Positions 39,006-48,411 are shown, counted from the stretch's first letter. The stretch is DNA of 64,000 nt from Hydrogenovibrio sp. 3SP14C1 (GCF_029625905.1 NZ_JARTLM010000004.1:62001-126000); one strand, 5' to 3'. Numbers and translations: made by a program. Notes: a model not told the origin generated them from the sequence alone.

Positions 39006-39466
39006 TGCTTAAGTTTCCTAAAGTAATCCTGTGTGTGTTTATGTACACAATTATTTTCTAAAATTTCATCTATTGTAAAAAGTTGATACTTGCTATGCTC
39101 TGCCAAAGGAAGCGCTAACTCATCAATATCCATATCCGCAAATAATTTATAGGCTAACACAACATAGTGTGTTGAAATTTTCTCTGAAACATAACTATCA
39201 TTGTAAAAATGCTCAAAAGAACCAAAAAAATAACTGGACACAGTATTCACATCTATATTCAATTCTTTTTTGGCAATTCTTTCTAAGGCATCCGATATTT
39301 TTTCATTTTTAAAAATTCTTCCACCGGGTACAAACCAAAAGTTTTTTGCCGGTGAGTTTAACCTCTTGCCCAGTAAATACTTTCCCTGACTCTCAACAAT
39401 CAAATCGATAGACACCAAAGGAGCCATTTGGATTAAATTAGAAAAGTCATCTATTGGTAGATTCAT
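39002..39466 (-). CDS. GDP-mannose mannosyl hydrolase-like Nudix protein
   Basis: 154 residues. The Nudix region reads [20 protein letters not shown] then KELNID, with the variant box of the GDP-mannose mannosyl hydrolase group rather than the standard Nudix box. [19 protein letters not shown] at the start also matches that group. The enzyme hydrolyses GDP-sugars to GDP and sugar and may tune the GDP-mannose pool. It sits directly before gmd, as in the colanic acid and colitose loci of enterobacteria. Confidence 0.85.
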   Translation of the reverse strand: MNLPIDDFSNLIQMAPLVSIDLIVESQGKYLLGKRLNSPAKNFWFVPGGRIFKNEKISDALERIAKKELNIDVNTVSSYFFGSFEHFYNDSYVSEKISTHYVVLAYKLFADMDIDELALPLAEHSKYQLFTIDEILENNCVHKHTQDYFRKLKQ

Positions 39467-40383
39467 TAATGAAGAACCTTTTGTATCTCTGACTTTATAC
39501 CATCCATTGAAGTAAACTGCGGAACATAACCAGCTTCTTCGGCAGCTCGATTTAAGGAATAATAATGCGTTTTAAGACCTGTCGCATTAATACCTGCTTG
39601 CTCTACAAGCTCATATTTCAACCCATAACTATCTGACAGATCAGCAAGCATGGTTAGTTTATCAATAGGTTCTTTTGTATAACAATCAATAGCTTGATTA
39701 ATTGGTTTACAATCAATTACACACTGAATAAGCTGATAAAAATCGGTTGGCGTAATAAAGTCTCGAAAAATATTTAAATCTGAAGTCTTCAACACGTCAC
39801 TATTCTTTAATGCTCGAACAATATCTGTAATTAAGAACCGAGCACTCATATCCTGCGCATGACTAAAATAATTAAACACTCTCAAATCGACAATTGAATA
39901 ATCAGACATCGCCCGATGCCTAGCTTCTGCATGTAGTTTTGCGACGGCATACCAATCTGAAGGAACAAGGTTATTAATATCTATGCTCGCAGTGGATTCA
40001 TTTGTGATTGGTTTCTCAAAACTTCCACCATAAACAGCACCGCTACTTAGGAAGATGTATCGACAAGATTTATGCTGCTTAATGTAATCAAGTGCTAATG
40101 AGTCATAGTAATGAGTCACATCAAAAATACTAGCGCCCATTTCCTTTGCTCTCGCTGGATCACCAACTCCAACAAAATTTATCACTACATCATAAACATT
40201 TTCTTTTGAAAAACTTTCGTAAGTATAAAGTTCACACCGACTCTCAGCAATTGACGACAACCACGCTTGCATTGTTTCTATTTGTCTAACAAACAAATCG
40301 CAACTGTAGTCCGTATTCTTAACAAAAGAGGCTATAAGGTCTTTTGCAATTTGGCTTGATGCACCAAAGATTGCAATTTTCAC
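39466..40383 (-). CDS. SDR-family reductase, YerF-like (branched dideoxysugar)
   Basis: 305 residues of extended SDR fold. The N-terminal IAIFGASSQIAKDLIASF binds the dinucleotide; FLSSGAVYGG and the pair Y-x3-K in DWYAVAKLHAE form the active site. Its position straight after the TPP enzyme and after rfbH suggests YerF, which reduces the acetyl carbonyl on CDP-yersiniose precursors. The sequence alone would only support 'sugar-nucleotide SDR'. It overlaps yerE-like by 4 bases. Confidence 0.7.
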   Translation of the reverse strand: MKIAIFGASSQIAKDLIASFVKNTDYSCDLFVRQIETMQAWLSSIAESRCELYTYESFSKENVYDVVINFVGVGDPARAKEMGASIFDVTHYYDSLALDYIKQHKSCRYIFLSSGAVYGGSFEKPITNESTASIDINNLVPSDWYAVAKLHAEARHRAMSDYSIVDLRVFNYFSHAQDMSARFLITDIVRALKNSDVLKTSDLNIFRDFITPTDFYQLIQCVIDCKPINQAIDCYTKEPIDKLTMLADLSDSYGLKYELVEQAGINATGLKTHYYSLNRAAEEAGYVPQFTSMDGIKSEIQKVLH

Positions 40384-42095
40384 AATAATGCATCCTTTAC
40401 AAGCTTCGGTGATTGTTCATCTATTGAATTGCCAAATTCCAATCTAGGACGGCATTCACGAGCATCAGGCATCATAACTTCAATTAAATATGGTCTATTG
40501 TCACTTATGAATTGATTTAAATGGAAATTAAAACTTTGAAGATTACTAACTGCTACCGATTCAATATTATAAGCCTGACCAATCTTGGTAAACTCGGACG
40601 AATACCCACCCCAATAAGTTGAAGAGTTTCTACCTTCAAAATATAATTCCTGAAATCCTCTAACCATCCCTAATGAATAATTATTAAAAACAAGAACAAG
40701 AATTGGCAAATTTTCTCTAGCAATGATATCTAACTCTTGAATATTCAATTGAGCCCCACCATCACCCGTTATCACAACAACTGGCGCATTTGTCGCATAA
40801 TACAATCCTAAAGCTGTAGGTATTGCGAATCCCATTGCACCGAGTCCGCCAGAATGGTGAAGAGACTGGTCGTTAGACAGTCTTAAAGTATGAGCAGCCC
40901 ACATCTGATTATTACCAACATCTGCTACATATTGAACCTGACGATCTTGGAACGCCGCATTTAATTTACTGAATATTTCAAATGGACTCATGGACCAATC
41001 GGAATATTCATCTACAAATGTTATCTTGAAATATTCTTGCAAGCTACATACCCAGTTCGAATGGTTTCTATAAATAAAATCCTTCCCTAAAAACTCTTGA
41101 AAAAAAGCTTCCGATTCCACTTTATGAACTTGATCACATTCGACACGATTATTTAACTGCTCATCTTCAACATCAATTTGTATAATTTCTGCATTTCTTG
41201 CAAAGTCATCGACTTTAGCACCTGTTTGCCGTACATCCAAGCGACTACCAATCACAACTAATAAATCACAGTTTTGAATTGCATAATTAGCGGTTCTTGT
41301 GCCATACGCACCAATCATTCCAAAATAAAAATCCGATGCCAATACTTTTTCAGCCCCCTTAAGACTAGCAACATATGGCAATCCTAAAGAGGTTATTTTT
41401 TTTAACCACATATTAAATGAAGGGCTATTTACAGCACCGCCTCCAATCAAAAACAACGGTGATTTTGAACCATTAATAGCTGACTCTACTTCATTGAAAT
41501 TATACTTACTCTTAGCTGTGTTTACTTCAGTTAGCGGTTTCGCGTCTAGATAAGACAAGACGGTTTCATCGATCTCAGCTCGTTGAACATCCATCGGTAC
41601 ATCTAACAATACGGGACCAGGTCTGCCTTCTTTTGCTATATCAATTGCTTTCTGCAATTCAGGAATCAACTGCGTTACATCAGTTATCTGAGAGGCATAT
41701 TTTGTAATACTTTTTACTAGGGCAACGCTATCAAGCTCCTGAAAGCCTTGTTGACGTATTTTTCGCATTCCTTTCAGTTCATATGTATTTACTTGCCCTG
41801 TTAAAAATATACAAGGATGACTATCCAGCCAACAGTCAGCTACCCCTGTAATCAAATTCGTGGCTCCTGGCCCACTTGTCCCCAATGCAACCCCCAGTTG
41901 CTTATTATCACTACCTCTTGCAATTGCACCTGCAGCAAAAGCAGCTCCTTGTTCATGGTGCATAGAAATAAGCTGTGTCTGCCCCAGTTGGTTAATACTA
42001 TCAACCAAATGAGTAATCATTCCTCCAATCAACTCAAAACCATAAGTTACATTATTAGCTGCAAGTACTTGTGCGACAGCATCGGAAGCTTTCAT
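40380..42095 (-). CDS. Thiamine-diphosphate enzyme, YerE-like acetyltransferring carboligase
   Basis: 571 residues of the acetolactate synthase superfamily. The catalytic glutamate is in SMHHEQGAAFAAGAIAR; the TPP motif GDGGAQLNIQELDIIAREN runs to the Asn pair FNN. A central FAD/DHS-type domain is present. Its neighbours are rfbH upstream and an SDR downstream, not ilv genes, so YerE is likely: it transfers the acetyl unit of pyruvate to C4 of CDP-4-keto-3,6-dideoxyglucose, making the branched chain of yersiniose. The ATG at 42095 sits in TGATG with the rfbH stop. Confidence 0.8.
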   Translation of the reverse strand: MKASDAVAQVLAANNVTYGFELIGGMITHLVDSINQLGQTQLISMHHEQGAAFAAGAIARGSDNKQLGVALGTSGPGATNLITGVADCWLDSHPCIFLTGQVNTYELKGMRKIRQQGFQELDSVALVKSITKYASQITDVTQLIPELQKAIDIAKEGRPGPVLLDVPMDVQRAEIDETVLSYLDAKPLTEVNTAKSKYNFNEVESAINGSKSPLFLIGGGAVNSPSFNMWLKKITSLGLPYVASLKGAEKVLASDFYFGMIGAYGTRTANYAIQNCDLLVVIGSRLDVRQTGAKVDDFARNAEIIQIDVEDEQLNNRVECDQVHKVESEAFFQEFLGKDFIYRNHSNWVCSLQEYFKITFVDEYSDWSMSPFEIFSKLNAAFQDRQVQYVADVGNNQMWAAHTLRLSNDQSLHHSGGLGAMGFAIPTALGLYYATNAPVVVITGDGGAQLNIQELDIIARENLPILVLVFNNYSLGMVRGFQELYFEGRNSSTYWGGYSSEFTKIGQAYNIESVAVSNLQSFNFHLNQFISDNRPYLIEVMMPDARECRPRLEFGNSIDEQSPKLVKDALL

Positions 42096-43411
42096 CAAAA
42101 ACCAACCCCAAAAAACTCTTCTAATTTTTCCGCAATATAATCTAACTGCTCCGTTCCTAAACCAGGATAGATACCCAACCATAATGTCTGGTTCATCGTC
42201 ACATCTGTATTCGTAAGCTCTCCAACAATTCTAAAATCGACATTCTCAAAATAAGGTTGACGAGTAAGATTCCCTGCGAATAGAAGTCTTGTTCCGATTT
42301 TCTGCTGATCCAAATACTTCGTCAAGTCAACACGACTCACTCCCGATGCAGCCTTCACTGTAATTGGAAAACCAAACCAAGAAGGCGTAGAATTTTCTGT
42401 CGGCTCGGTCAGTTTAATAAAGTCTGTCACAGTGGCCAATCGGTTTTTGAGGTAATCAAAATTAGCATTACGCTTTTCAATAAATTCCGGTAGGCGTTTA
42501 AGTTGTGCTAAACCACAGGCTGCTTGCATATCGGTAATTTTTAAGTTGTAACCTAAATGCGAGTAAGTATATTTATGATCATACCCTTGTGGCAATGAAC
42601 CGAGCTGCATATTAAAGCGTGTGCCACAGGTATTATCACACCCTGGTTTACAATAACAATCACGACCCCAGTCCCGGAAAGATTCAGCAATCAGTGCCAA
42701 CTTCGCATCATTTGTAAAAACTGCGCCGCCCTCTCCCATAGTCATGTGGTGAGCAGGGTAAAAGCTTAATGTGGCAATATCCCCCCAGGTACCGACCATT
42801 TTGCCATCGAATTTGGCTCCTAACGCATCACAGCAGTCCTCAACGAGCCACAAATGATGCTTCTCACAAATCGCTTTTACTTTTGCAAGGTTAAATGGAT
42901 TCCCTAACGTATGTGCCAGCATTATGGCTTTGGTTTTGGGTGTAATTGCGGCTTCAATTAAGTCTGCATTAACATTGTGTGTTTTTAAGTCGACATCCAC
43001 AAAGACCGGTACGGCTCCAAACTGCACAATTGGATTTACCGTCGTCGGAAAGCCAGCCGCAACACCAATCACTTCATCGCCTTTTTGAATCGCTCTTGGC
43101 CCAAGCTTTGGTGAAGTCAACGTATTAAATGCGACGAGATTGGCTGAGGAGCCTGAATTGACCGTAATAAGATGTTTAACATCAATAAATTCGGCGAGTT
43201 CTTTTTCAAACTGTTCATTGAATCGCCCTGTCGTTAGCCAGCCATCCAAAGATGCCTCAACCATATACTGCAATTCCGTTTCACCAATCACTTTTCCTGA
43301 AGGGGGAACCACTGTTTTTCCGGCTTCAAAAGGTTTATCAACATATTGCAGTGCGGCATATTGTTTAACTAATTCTGCTATTTCTTTTCTTAAGGAATCA
43401 GTGGTTTTCAT
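42095..43411 (-). CDS. rfbH: CDP-4-keto-6-deoxy-D-glucose 3-dehydrase (E1, RfbH/DdhC)
   Basis: 438 residues of the DegT/DnrJ/EryC1 family. The active site is SFYPAHHMTMGEGG with His for the PLP lysine, and a cysteine cluster CYCKPGCDNTC provides the [2Fe-2S] ligands typical of E1. With DdhD it removes the C3 hydroxyl. N-terminal residues 1-40 are helical; DVKHLITVNSGSSANLVAFN and GYNLKITDMQAACGLAQLKR are standard family blocks. It overlaps rfbG by 14 bases and abuts yerE-like. Confidence 0.95.
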   Translation of the reverse strand: MKTTDSLRKEIAELVKQYAALQYVDKPFEAGKTVVPPSGKVIGETELQYMVEASLDGWLTTGRFNEQFEKELAEFIDVKHLITVNSGSSANLVAFNTLTSPKLGPRAIQKGDEVIGVAAGFPTTVNPIVQFGAVPVFVDVDLKTHNVNADLIEAAITPKTKAIMLAHTLGNPFNLAKVKAICEKHHLWLVEDCCDALGAKFDGKMVGTWGDIATLSFYPAHHMTMGEGGAVFTNDAKLALIAESFRDWGRDCYCKPGCDNTCGTRFNMQLGSLPQGYDHKYTYSHLGYNLKITDMQAACGLAQLKRLPEFIEKRNANFDYLKNRLATVTDFIKLTEPTENSTPSWFGFPITVKAASGVSRVDLTKYLDQQKIGTRLLFAGNLTRQPYFENVDFRIVGELTNTDVTMNQTLWLGIYPGLGTEQLDYIAEKLEEFFGVGF

Positions 43412-44471
43412 TATTCATGTCTCTCATATAATCATTAATTTCTTGCAAGCATCTAGTCTGCATATCTTCTTGATTTAACCAAGCCTGGTGCCATTGGATA
43501 ATTTTGGCAAGGGTTTGTTCTAGGCGCCATGTTGGCTGCCAATACAGTCTGGCTTTGGCTTTGGATATATCCAGCTTTAAATAACCCGCTTCATGGGGAT
43601 GGGCGTTTTTATCCAACTCCCAACGGGCACCGGACCAGTTAGCAACCATGTGGTTTAAAATCCAATCCACCGGCTTTGCATCATCCTCATAGGGACCAAA
43701 ATTCCAACCCTCAGCAAATTTTTTCGGGTTTTGATAAAGGTTTTGTGCCAAGACAAGATATCCTGATAAAGGCTCTAAAACATGTTGCCAAGGACGTGTT
43801 GAGGCTGGATTGCGAATCACCACAGGCTGATCTTTTTCAAAAGCACGTAAAATATCGGGAATCAAACGATCTTCTGCCCAATCACCGCCGCCAATCACAT
43901 TACCAGCTCTAGCCGAAGCTAAACCAACACCTTGCTCTTGCATAAACGAACGGCGATAAGCTGAAGTAACTAACTCAGCACAACCTTTAGAGCTGGAATA
44001 GGGATCATAACCACCCATCGGCTCGTCTTCGCGATACCCCCAAACCCATTCTTTATTCTCATAACATTTGTCCGTGGTGACGCTAACAATGGCTTTTAGA
44101 TTTTCACAACTTCTTGCCGCTTCTAGGACTTTAGCCGTTCCCATCACATTGGTGTCATAAGTTTCAAGCGGTTCTTTATAAGACAAACGCACTAAGGGTT
44201 GTGCCGCCATATGAATAAGAATATCTGGGCTAAAGCTTATGATACTGGCTTTTAGAGTTTCAAAATCGCGAATATCACCAATTTCTGAATCGATCTTTTC
44301 AGCGACTTTAGCTTCTTCAAACAAACTGGGATGAGTAGGCGGTGTGAGGGCATAACCTTTTACTGTTGCCCCCATTTCAACCAGCCAAAGCGAGAGCCAA
44401 CTGCCTTTAAAGCCAGTATGCCCCGTTAAATAAACGCGTTTGTCTTTCCAAAAATCTGGGGTTACATTCAT
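43398..44471 (-). CDS. rfbG: CDP-glucose 4,6-dehydratase (RfbG/DdhB)
   Basis: 357 residues, extended SDR. The start FWKDKRVYLTGHTGFKGSWL binds NAD, MAAQPLVRLSYKEPLETYDT follows, the Thr-Asp-Lys VTTDKCYENKEW and the Tyr-Lys in YDPYSSSKGCAEL form the active site, and SARAGNVIGGGDWAEDRLIP is typical. It makes CDP-4-keto-6-deoxyglucose. It lies 3 bases after rfbF. Confidence 0.96.
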   Translation of the reverse strand: MNVTPDFWKDKRVYLTGHTGFKGSWLSLWLVEMGATVKGYALTPPTHPSLFEEAKVAEKIDSEIGDIRDFETLKASIISFSPDILIHMAAQPLVRLSYKEPLETYDTNVMGTAKVLEAARSCENLKAIVSVTTDKCYENKEWVWGYREDEPMGGYDPYSSSKGCAELVTSAYRRSFMQEQGVGLASARAGNVIGGGDWAEDRLIPDILRAFEKDQPVVIRNPASTRPWQHVLEPLSGYLVLAQNLYQNPKKFAEGWNFGPYEDDAKPVDWILNHMVANWSGARWELDKNAHPHEAGYLKLDISKAKARLYWQPTWRLEQTLAKIIQWHQAWLNQEDMQTRCLQEINDYMRDMNNENH

Positions 44472-44474
44472 ACC

Positions 44475-45248
44475 TTATTCCCAGTTTTTCCAAGGCGCTT
44501 TTCCTGATTGCCAAAGTTCTTCAAGATGAATTTTATCTCTGAGTGTATCCATTGGCTGCCAAAAGCCTTCATGTTGAAACGCCATCAACTGACCATCTTC
44601 TGCTAAGCCCATTAACGGCTCCTGCTCCCAAGTACAAGTGTCACCACTAATTCTATCTAGGACTTCTGGAGATAAGACAAAGAATCCACCATTAATCAGG
44701 GCGCCATCGCCTTTTGGTTTTTCTTTGAACTGCATAATTTGATTGTTTTGAATATCTAAGGCACCAAAACGCCCTGGAGGATAGGTTGCCGTAAGTGTCG
44801 CTTGTTTACCATGCGATTGATGAAAAGCAACTAGTTCAGAAATATTGACATCAGAAACGCCGTCTCCATAGGTAAAACAAAAGGCTTCTTCGTCTTTCAC
44901 ATATTCCGCCACTCGCCCTAAACGACCACCGGTCATCGAATTTTCCCCGGTATCAACTAAGGTAACCGTCCAAGGTTCCGCACGTTTTTCATGCACTTCC
45001 ATCTGATTTTTTTTCATGCAGAAGGTGACATCCGATTGATGCAGAAAGTAGTTAGCAAAATATTCTTTAATGACATAGCCTTTGTAACCACAGCAGATGA
45101 CGAAGTCATTGATACCATGCGTGGAATACATTTTCATAATATGCCAAAGAATCGGCTTACCACCAATTTCGACCATTGGCTTAGGGCGTACACTCGTCTC
45201 TTCACTCAATCGCGTGCCGAGTCCTCCGGCTAGAATCACTGCTTTCAT
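44475..45248 (-). CDS. rfbF: Glucose-1-phosphate cytidylyltransferase (RfbF/DdhA)
   Basis: 257 residues with the nucleotidyltransferase start [37 protein letters not shown], then [14 protein letters not shown] and the C-terminal [11 protein letters not shown]. It makes CDP-glucose and opens the CDP-dideoxysugar branch. It follows ddhD by 27 bases. Confidence 0.96.
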   Translation of the reverse strand: MKAVILAGGLGTRLSEETSVRPKPMVEIGGKPILWHIMKMYSTHGINDFVICCGYKGYVIKEYFANYFLHQSDVTFCMKKNQMEVHEKRAEPWTVTLVDTGENSMTGGRLGRVAEYVKDEEAFCFTYGDGVSDVNISELVAFHQSHGKQATLTATYPPGRFGALDIQNNQIMQFKEKPKGDGALINGGFFVLSPEVLDRISGDTCTWEQEPLMGLAEDGQLMAFQHEGFWQPMDTLRDKIHLEELWQSGKAPWKNWE

Positions 45249-45275
45249 ATTATCACTCTTTTATTTTCGTAATCT

Positions 45276-46259
45276 TTAATAACTTTGAACAAAGGCGTCT
45301 GAATAAAATTGCTTTTCAGGTAAGCCTGCTTTCATAAATTGCGCTTTACTCGATTGGATCATGGCGTTTGACCCGCAAGCATAAACGGCAGATCTTACCA
45401 TGCTTGATTGTTCTGCCAAAGCTGCATCTTGAACATAACCTTTTTCATCATCCCAGTCTTCATTCGGTTTTGAGCAGACCTTAACAAAATTAATGTCCAA
45501 CTTCTTAAACCTTGGTTGCCAAATAAACGCTTCTGGATAGCGATTACCCCAATAAACTGTAATGGATTGTTTTTGCTTAAACTCTTGGTTTGCGTCTAGG
45601 CTCTCTAAAATTGAGATGATCGGTGCAATGCCTGTCCCTGTTGCGAGAAAAATTAACGGCATTGATGTATCTCTAAGAAAGAATGTGCCTTTTGGACCTT
45701 CAATTCTAAGCAGGTCATTTTCTTTGGCTTTATTAAACCAGTAGTCACTCATTTTGCCGTTTTCAAATCGCTTGATCAGCAAAGTAATTTCTTTTTGATT
45801 TGCCGTTGAGGCAATCGAATAACTACGGCGTAAATTATTCCACAATACATCTAGATACTGTCCTTCGAGGAATTTAAAATTTGCACTCGGTGGTAATCTT
45901 AAAGTCACTTCAACATGCTCAGCAGTATACTTTTCAATTGCATTAATTCTTGCGGGCAGTGTTTTGGTTTCAATACCGTGTAAAGCACTTAAATCTTCAG
46001 CATCAATTAAAATATCTGTTTTAGGGGCACAACAACACGTTAAAACCTTGTGATTTTTTTTATCTTCTAGTGTCAAAGCGATTTGATCTTGAAGTTCAGC
46101 TATTTCACCGCTCAATAAAGTGGTTTTGCAAACACCACATTGCCCAGTTTTGCAGCTGTACTCAAACACTAGACCTGCATCTAACGCAGACTCTAAAATA
46201 CTTTTATCCTCTTTCCCAGAAAATATTTTTTTTTCAAGCATTGTTATTTGAATGTTCAT
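45276..46259 (-). CDS. ddhD: CDP-6-deoxy-delta-3,4-glucoseen reductase (E3, DdhD/AscD)
   Basis: 327 residues. An N-terminal plant-type ferredoxin domain has the [2Fe-2S] ligands CKTGQCGVC and a fourth cysteine in LTCCCAP. The FAD domain has RRSYSIAS, and the NADH part has FLATGTGIAP and a final YSDAFVQSY. It passes electrons from NADH to E1 (RfbH). The ATG at 46259 starts 2 bases after the glmS stop, so the dideoxysugar genes are transcribed from glmS. Confidence 0.94.
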   Translation of the reverse strand: MNIQITMLEKKIFSGKEDKSILESALDAGLVFEYSCKTGQCGVCKTTLLSGEIAELQDQIALTLEDKKNHKVLTCCCAPKTDILIDAEDLSALHGIETKTLPARINAIEKYTAEHVEVTLRLPPSANFKFLEGQYLDVLWNNLRRSYSIASTANQKEITLLIKRFENGKMSDYWFNKAKENDLLRIEGPKGTFFLRDTSMPLIFLATGTGIAPIISILESLDANQEFKQKQSITVYWGNRYPEAFIWQPRFKKLDINFVKVCSKPNEDWDDEKGYVQDAALAEQSSMVRSAVYACGSNAMIQSSKAQFMKAGLPEKQFYSDAFVQSY

Positions 46260-46260
46260 A

Positions 46261-48186
46261 TTATTCAACTGTTACAGATTTTGCTAAATTTCGTGGTTGA
46301 TCCACATCAGTTCCCTTAATCAAAGCGACATGATAACTCAATAGCTGCAAAGGGATATTAAAAGTGATTGGCGCAGTAATACGCCCAACGTTAGAGGTTG
46401 CTTTTATTACTTCAAATCCTTCTTCAGACCCTATACAAGACTTCTCGTCTTCAAATACGATCATCTGACCGCCACGCGCTTTAACTTCCTGTAGATTAGA
46501 TTTAAGCTTTTCTAATAAATCATCATGTGGTGCAATGGCAATCACGGGGATATGCTCATCAATCAGCGCTAATGGACCATGCTTCAATTCTCCAGCAGGA
46601 TAGGCTTCGGCGTGAATATAACTTATTTCTTTCAGTTTTAACGCCCCTTCCAGTGCGATTGGAAACATCGTACCGCGCCCTAAAAATAGAGCACTGGTTT
46701 TATCAGCAAACCCTTGTGCAATCTCCTTAATACTGTCTTCATGTGTCAACGCTTTCTGTAGCAGGCCTGGGAGTTTTTGTAGGCCATGAACAATCTTACA
46801 TTCTTGTGTTTCAGACATTAAATTTAAAGTTTTTCCAACGGCGGTCACCAATAACGACAAAGCCACCAACTGAGTGGTAAAGGCTTTGGTGGAAGCCACT
46901 CCAATCTCTGGACCCGCATGCGTTAAAAACGTTAAGTCAGACTCTCTGGTTAAACTGGATTCGGGTACGTTGCAGATTGAGAGGGTTGGAATGTTTAGGC
47001 CTGTTTTATGGATTGGAGATCCCCGGGTCAAGCCCGAGGATGACGACGTTTGAACATGACGTGAGGGTGTTTTGGCTTTTAATTGCTTAATCTGTTGCAA
47101 TGCCGCTAGCGTATCGGCTGTTTCGCCCGATTGACTAATGGTCACAAATAGGGTGTTATTTAACACAACTGGATTTCGATAACGATACTCACTGGCCACT
47201 TCCACCTGACAAGGCAAGCCGATAATATCTTCAAACCAATACTTGGCCACCAAGCCTGCATGATAACTGGTACCACAGGCGATAATCTGCACTTGTTGAA
47301 TCGATTCAAAAAGAGTTTCCGCCTCATGACCAAAGGCGGATACCAGGACATGATCTTGTGTGATGCGGCCTTCCAGCGTATCGGTCACCGCTTGTGGCTG
47401 CTCGAAAATTTCTTTATGCATATAATGGCGATGCTCGCCCAGCTCAATCGCATGCATACTGACCGAAGACTGTTTAACCTCACGTGCGACTTTTTGACCT
47501 TTCGCATTAAAGATTTCGACGCTATCACGCTTTATTTCAGCCACATCTCCTTCTTCTAAAAAGATGAAGTTTTGCGTAACGGGTAAAAGAGCAGATACAT
47601 CAGAGGCAATAAAATGCTCACCGATCCCAACTCCAATCACCAGAGGGCTGCCTTTTCTCGCCGCAATTAACGTATCGGGTTCATGCACAGATACCACACC
47701 GATAGCATAAGCGCCTTCAAAATGGACAATGGCTTTTTGAACGGCTTCTAACAGAGTTTCAGAATTTTGTAATTGTTTGTGAATACAATGCGCAACAACT
47801 TCAGTATCGGTTTCAGAAGTAAAACGATACCCTTTTTCCAATTGAAGCTGTTTTAATGCCTGGTAGTTTTCAATAATGCCATTATGAACCACGGCCACTT
47901 CATTATTACAAATGTGCGGATGGGCATTATTCTCGGCAGGAATGCCATGCGTGGCCCAACGGGTATGGGCGATACCGACCTGCCCAGAAATAGGCGATTC
48001 ATCGAGCTGTATTTTTTGCTCTAGGCTTTTAATCTTCCCCAACGCTCTGACACGTTGAATGCCTTGATTGGAATCTAAAACCGCAATGCCGGAGGAATCA
48101 TACCCTCGATATTCCAATCGCTTAAGACCTTCCAACAAAATTGGAACCAAATTTCTTTCAGCAATGCCGCCGACAATTCCGCACAT
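46261..48186 (-). CDS. glmS: Glutamine-fructose-6-phosphate aminotransferase with an in-frame repeat insertion
   Basis: 641 residues against about 609 normally. The catalytic Cys2 follows the initiator (MCGIVGGIAERN), the glutaminase domain holds GIAHTRWATHG, and two SIS sugar-isomerase domains follow, with SGETADTLAAL and GPEIGVASTKAFTTQL, ending KSVTVE. It makes glucosamine-6-phosphate. Between IKQLK and SICNVP there are about 27 extra residues (includes TSSSSGLTRGSP) encoded by a palindrome of the same family as the array at 15.5-16.4 kb. The frame is kept, so the protein is probably active. Confidence 0.95.
   Translation of the reverse strand: MCGIVGGIAERNLVPILLEGLKRLEYRGYDSSGIAVLDSNQGIQRVRALGKIKSLEQKIQLDESPISGQVGIAHTRWATHGIPAENNAHPHICNNEVAVVHNGIIENYQALKQLQLEKGYRFTSETDTEVVAHCIHKQLQNSETLLEAVQKAIVHFEGAYAIGVVSVHEPDTLIAARKGSPLVIGVGIGEHFIASDVSALLPVTQNFIFLEEGDVAEIKRDSVEIFNAKGQKVAREVKQSSVSMHAIELGEHRHYMHKEIFEQPQAVTDTLEGRITQDHVLVSAFGHEAETLFESIQQVQIIACGTSYHAGLVAKYWFEDIIGLPCQVEVASEYRYRNPVVLNNTLFVTISQSGETADTLAALQQIKQLKAKTPSRHVQTSSSSGLTRGSPIHKTGLNIPTLSICNVPESSLTRESDLTFLTHAGPEIGVASTKAFTTQLVALSLLVTAVGKTLNLMSETQECKIVHGLQKLPGLLQKALTHEDSIKEIAQGFADKTSALFLGRGTMFPIALEGALKLKEISYIHAEAYPAGELKHGPLALIDEHIPVIAIAPHDDLLEKLKSNLQEVKARGGQMIVFEDEKSCIGSEEGFEVIKATSNVGRITAPITFNIPLQLLSYHVALIKGTDVDQPRNLAKSVTVE
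46997..47077. repeat. Palindromic repeat element inserted in frame in glmS
   Basis: The core reads GAGATCCCCGGGTCAAGCCC then GAGGATGACGACG at about 47015-47047, an imperfect palindrome. On the - strand CGTCAT, CGG, CTTGA, CCGG and ATCTC follow in the same order and spacing as unit A of the intergenic array. Boundaries are approximate, set by comparison with known GlmS length. Confidence 0.8.
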
Positions 48187-48411
48187 TTATTTATTCTTTC
48201 CTATCATCATTTACTTTCTAAAGACATTAGGCAATTCTACTTTATTTCCATGCGATTTTACAGGCTTTAAAACACGAATAGATAAGTGATTTTGCTAAAA
48301 ATAAAAGAGATTTAATAACCTTAAAGATTTTTATGCTTTAAAATTAATTAGTTACCTTAATTATGAAGAATTTACGACATCATAAACCAATTTCAAAAAT
48401 AAGGAAAAAAA
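48187..48411. other. glmS upstream region
   Basis: No gene in 225 AT-rich bases between glmS and rsmI. It must hold the glmS promoter, but I find only a weak TAGAAT -10. No JUMPstart/ops motif is present. Confidence 0.4.

Noticed and set aside
40380..42095. Acetolactate synthase IlvB for branched-chain amino acid synthesis
   Set aside because: There is no ilvN or ilvC nearby, and it is embedded between CDP-sugar genes with overlapping start and stop codons.
46997..47077. glmS as a pseudogene because of the insertion
   Set aside because: The frame is intact and all catalytic and SIS motifs are present on both sides.
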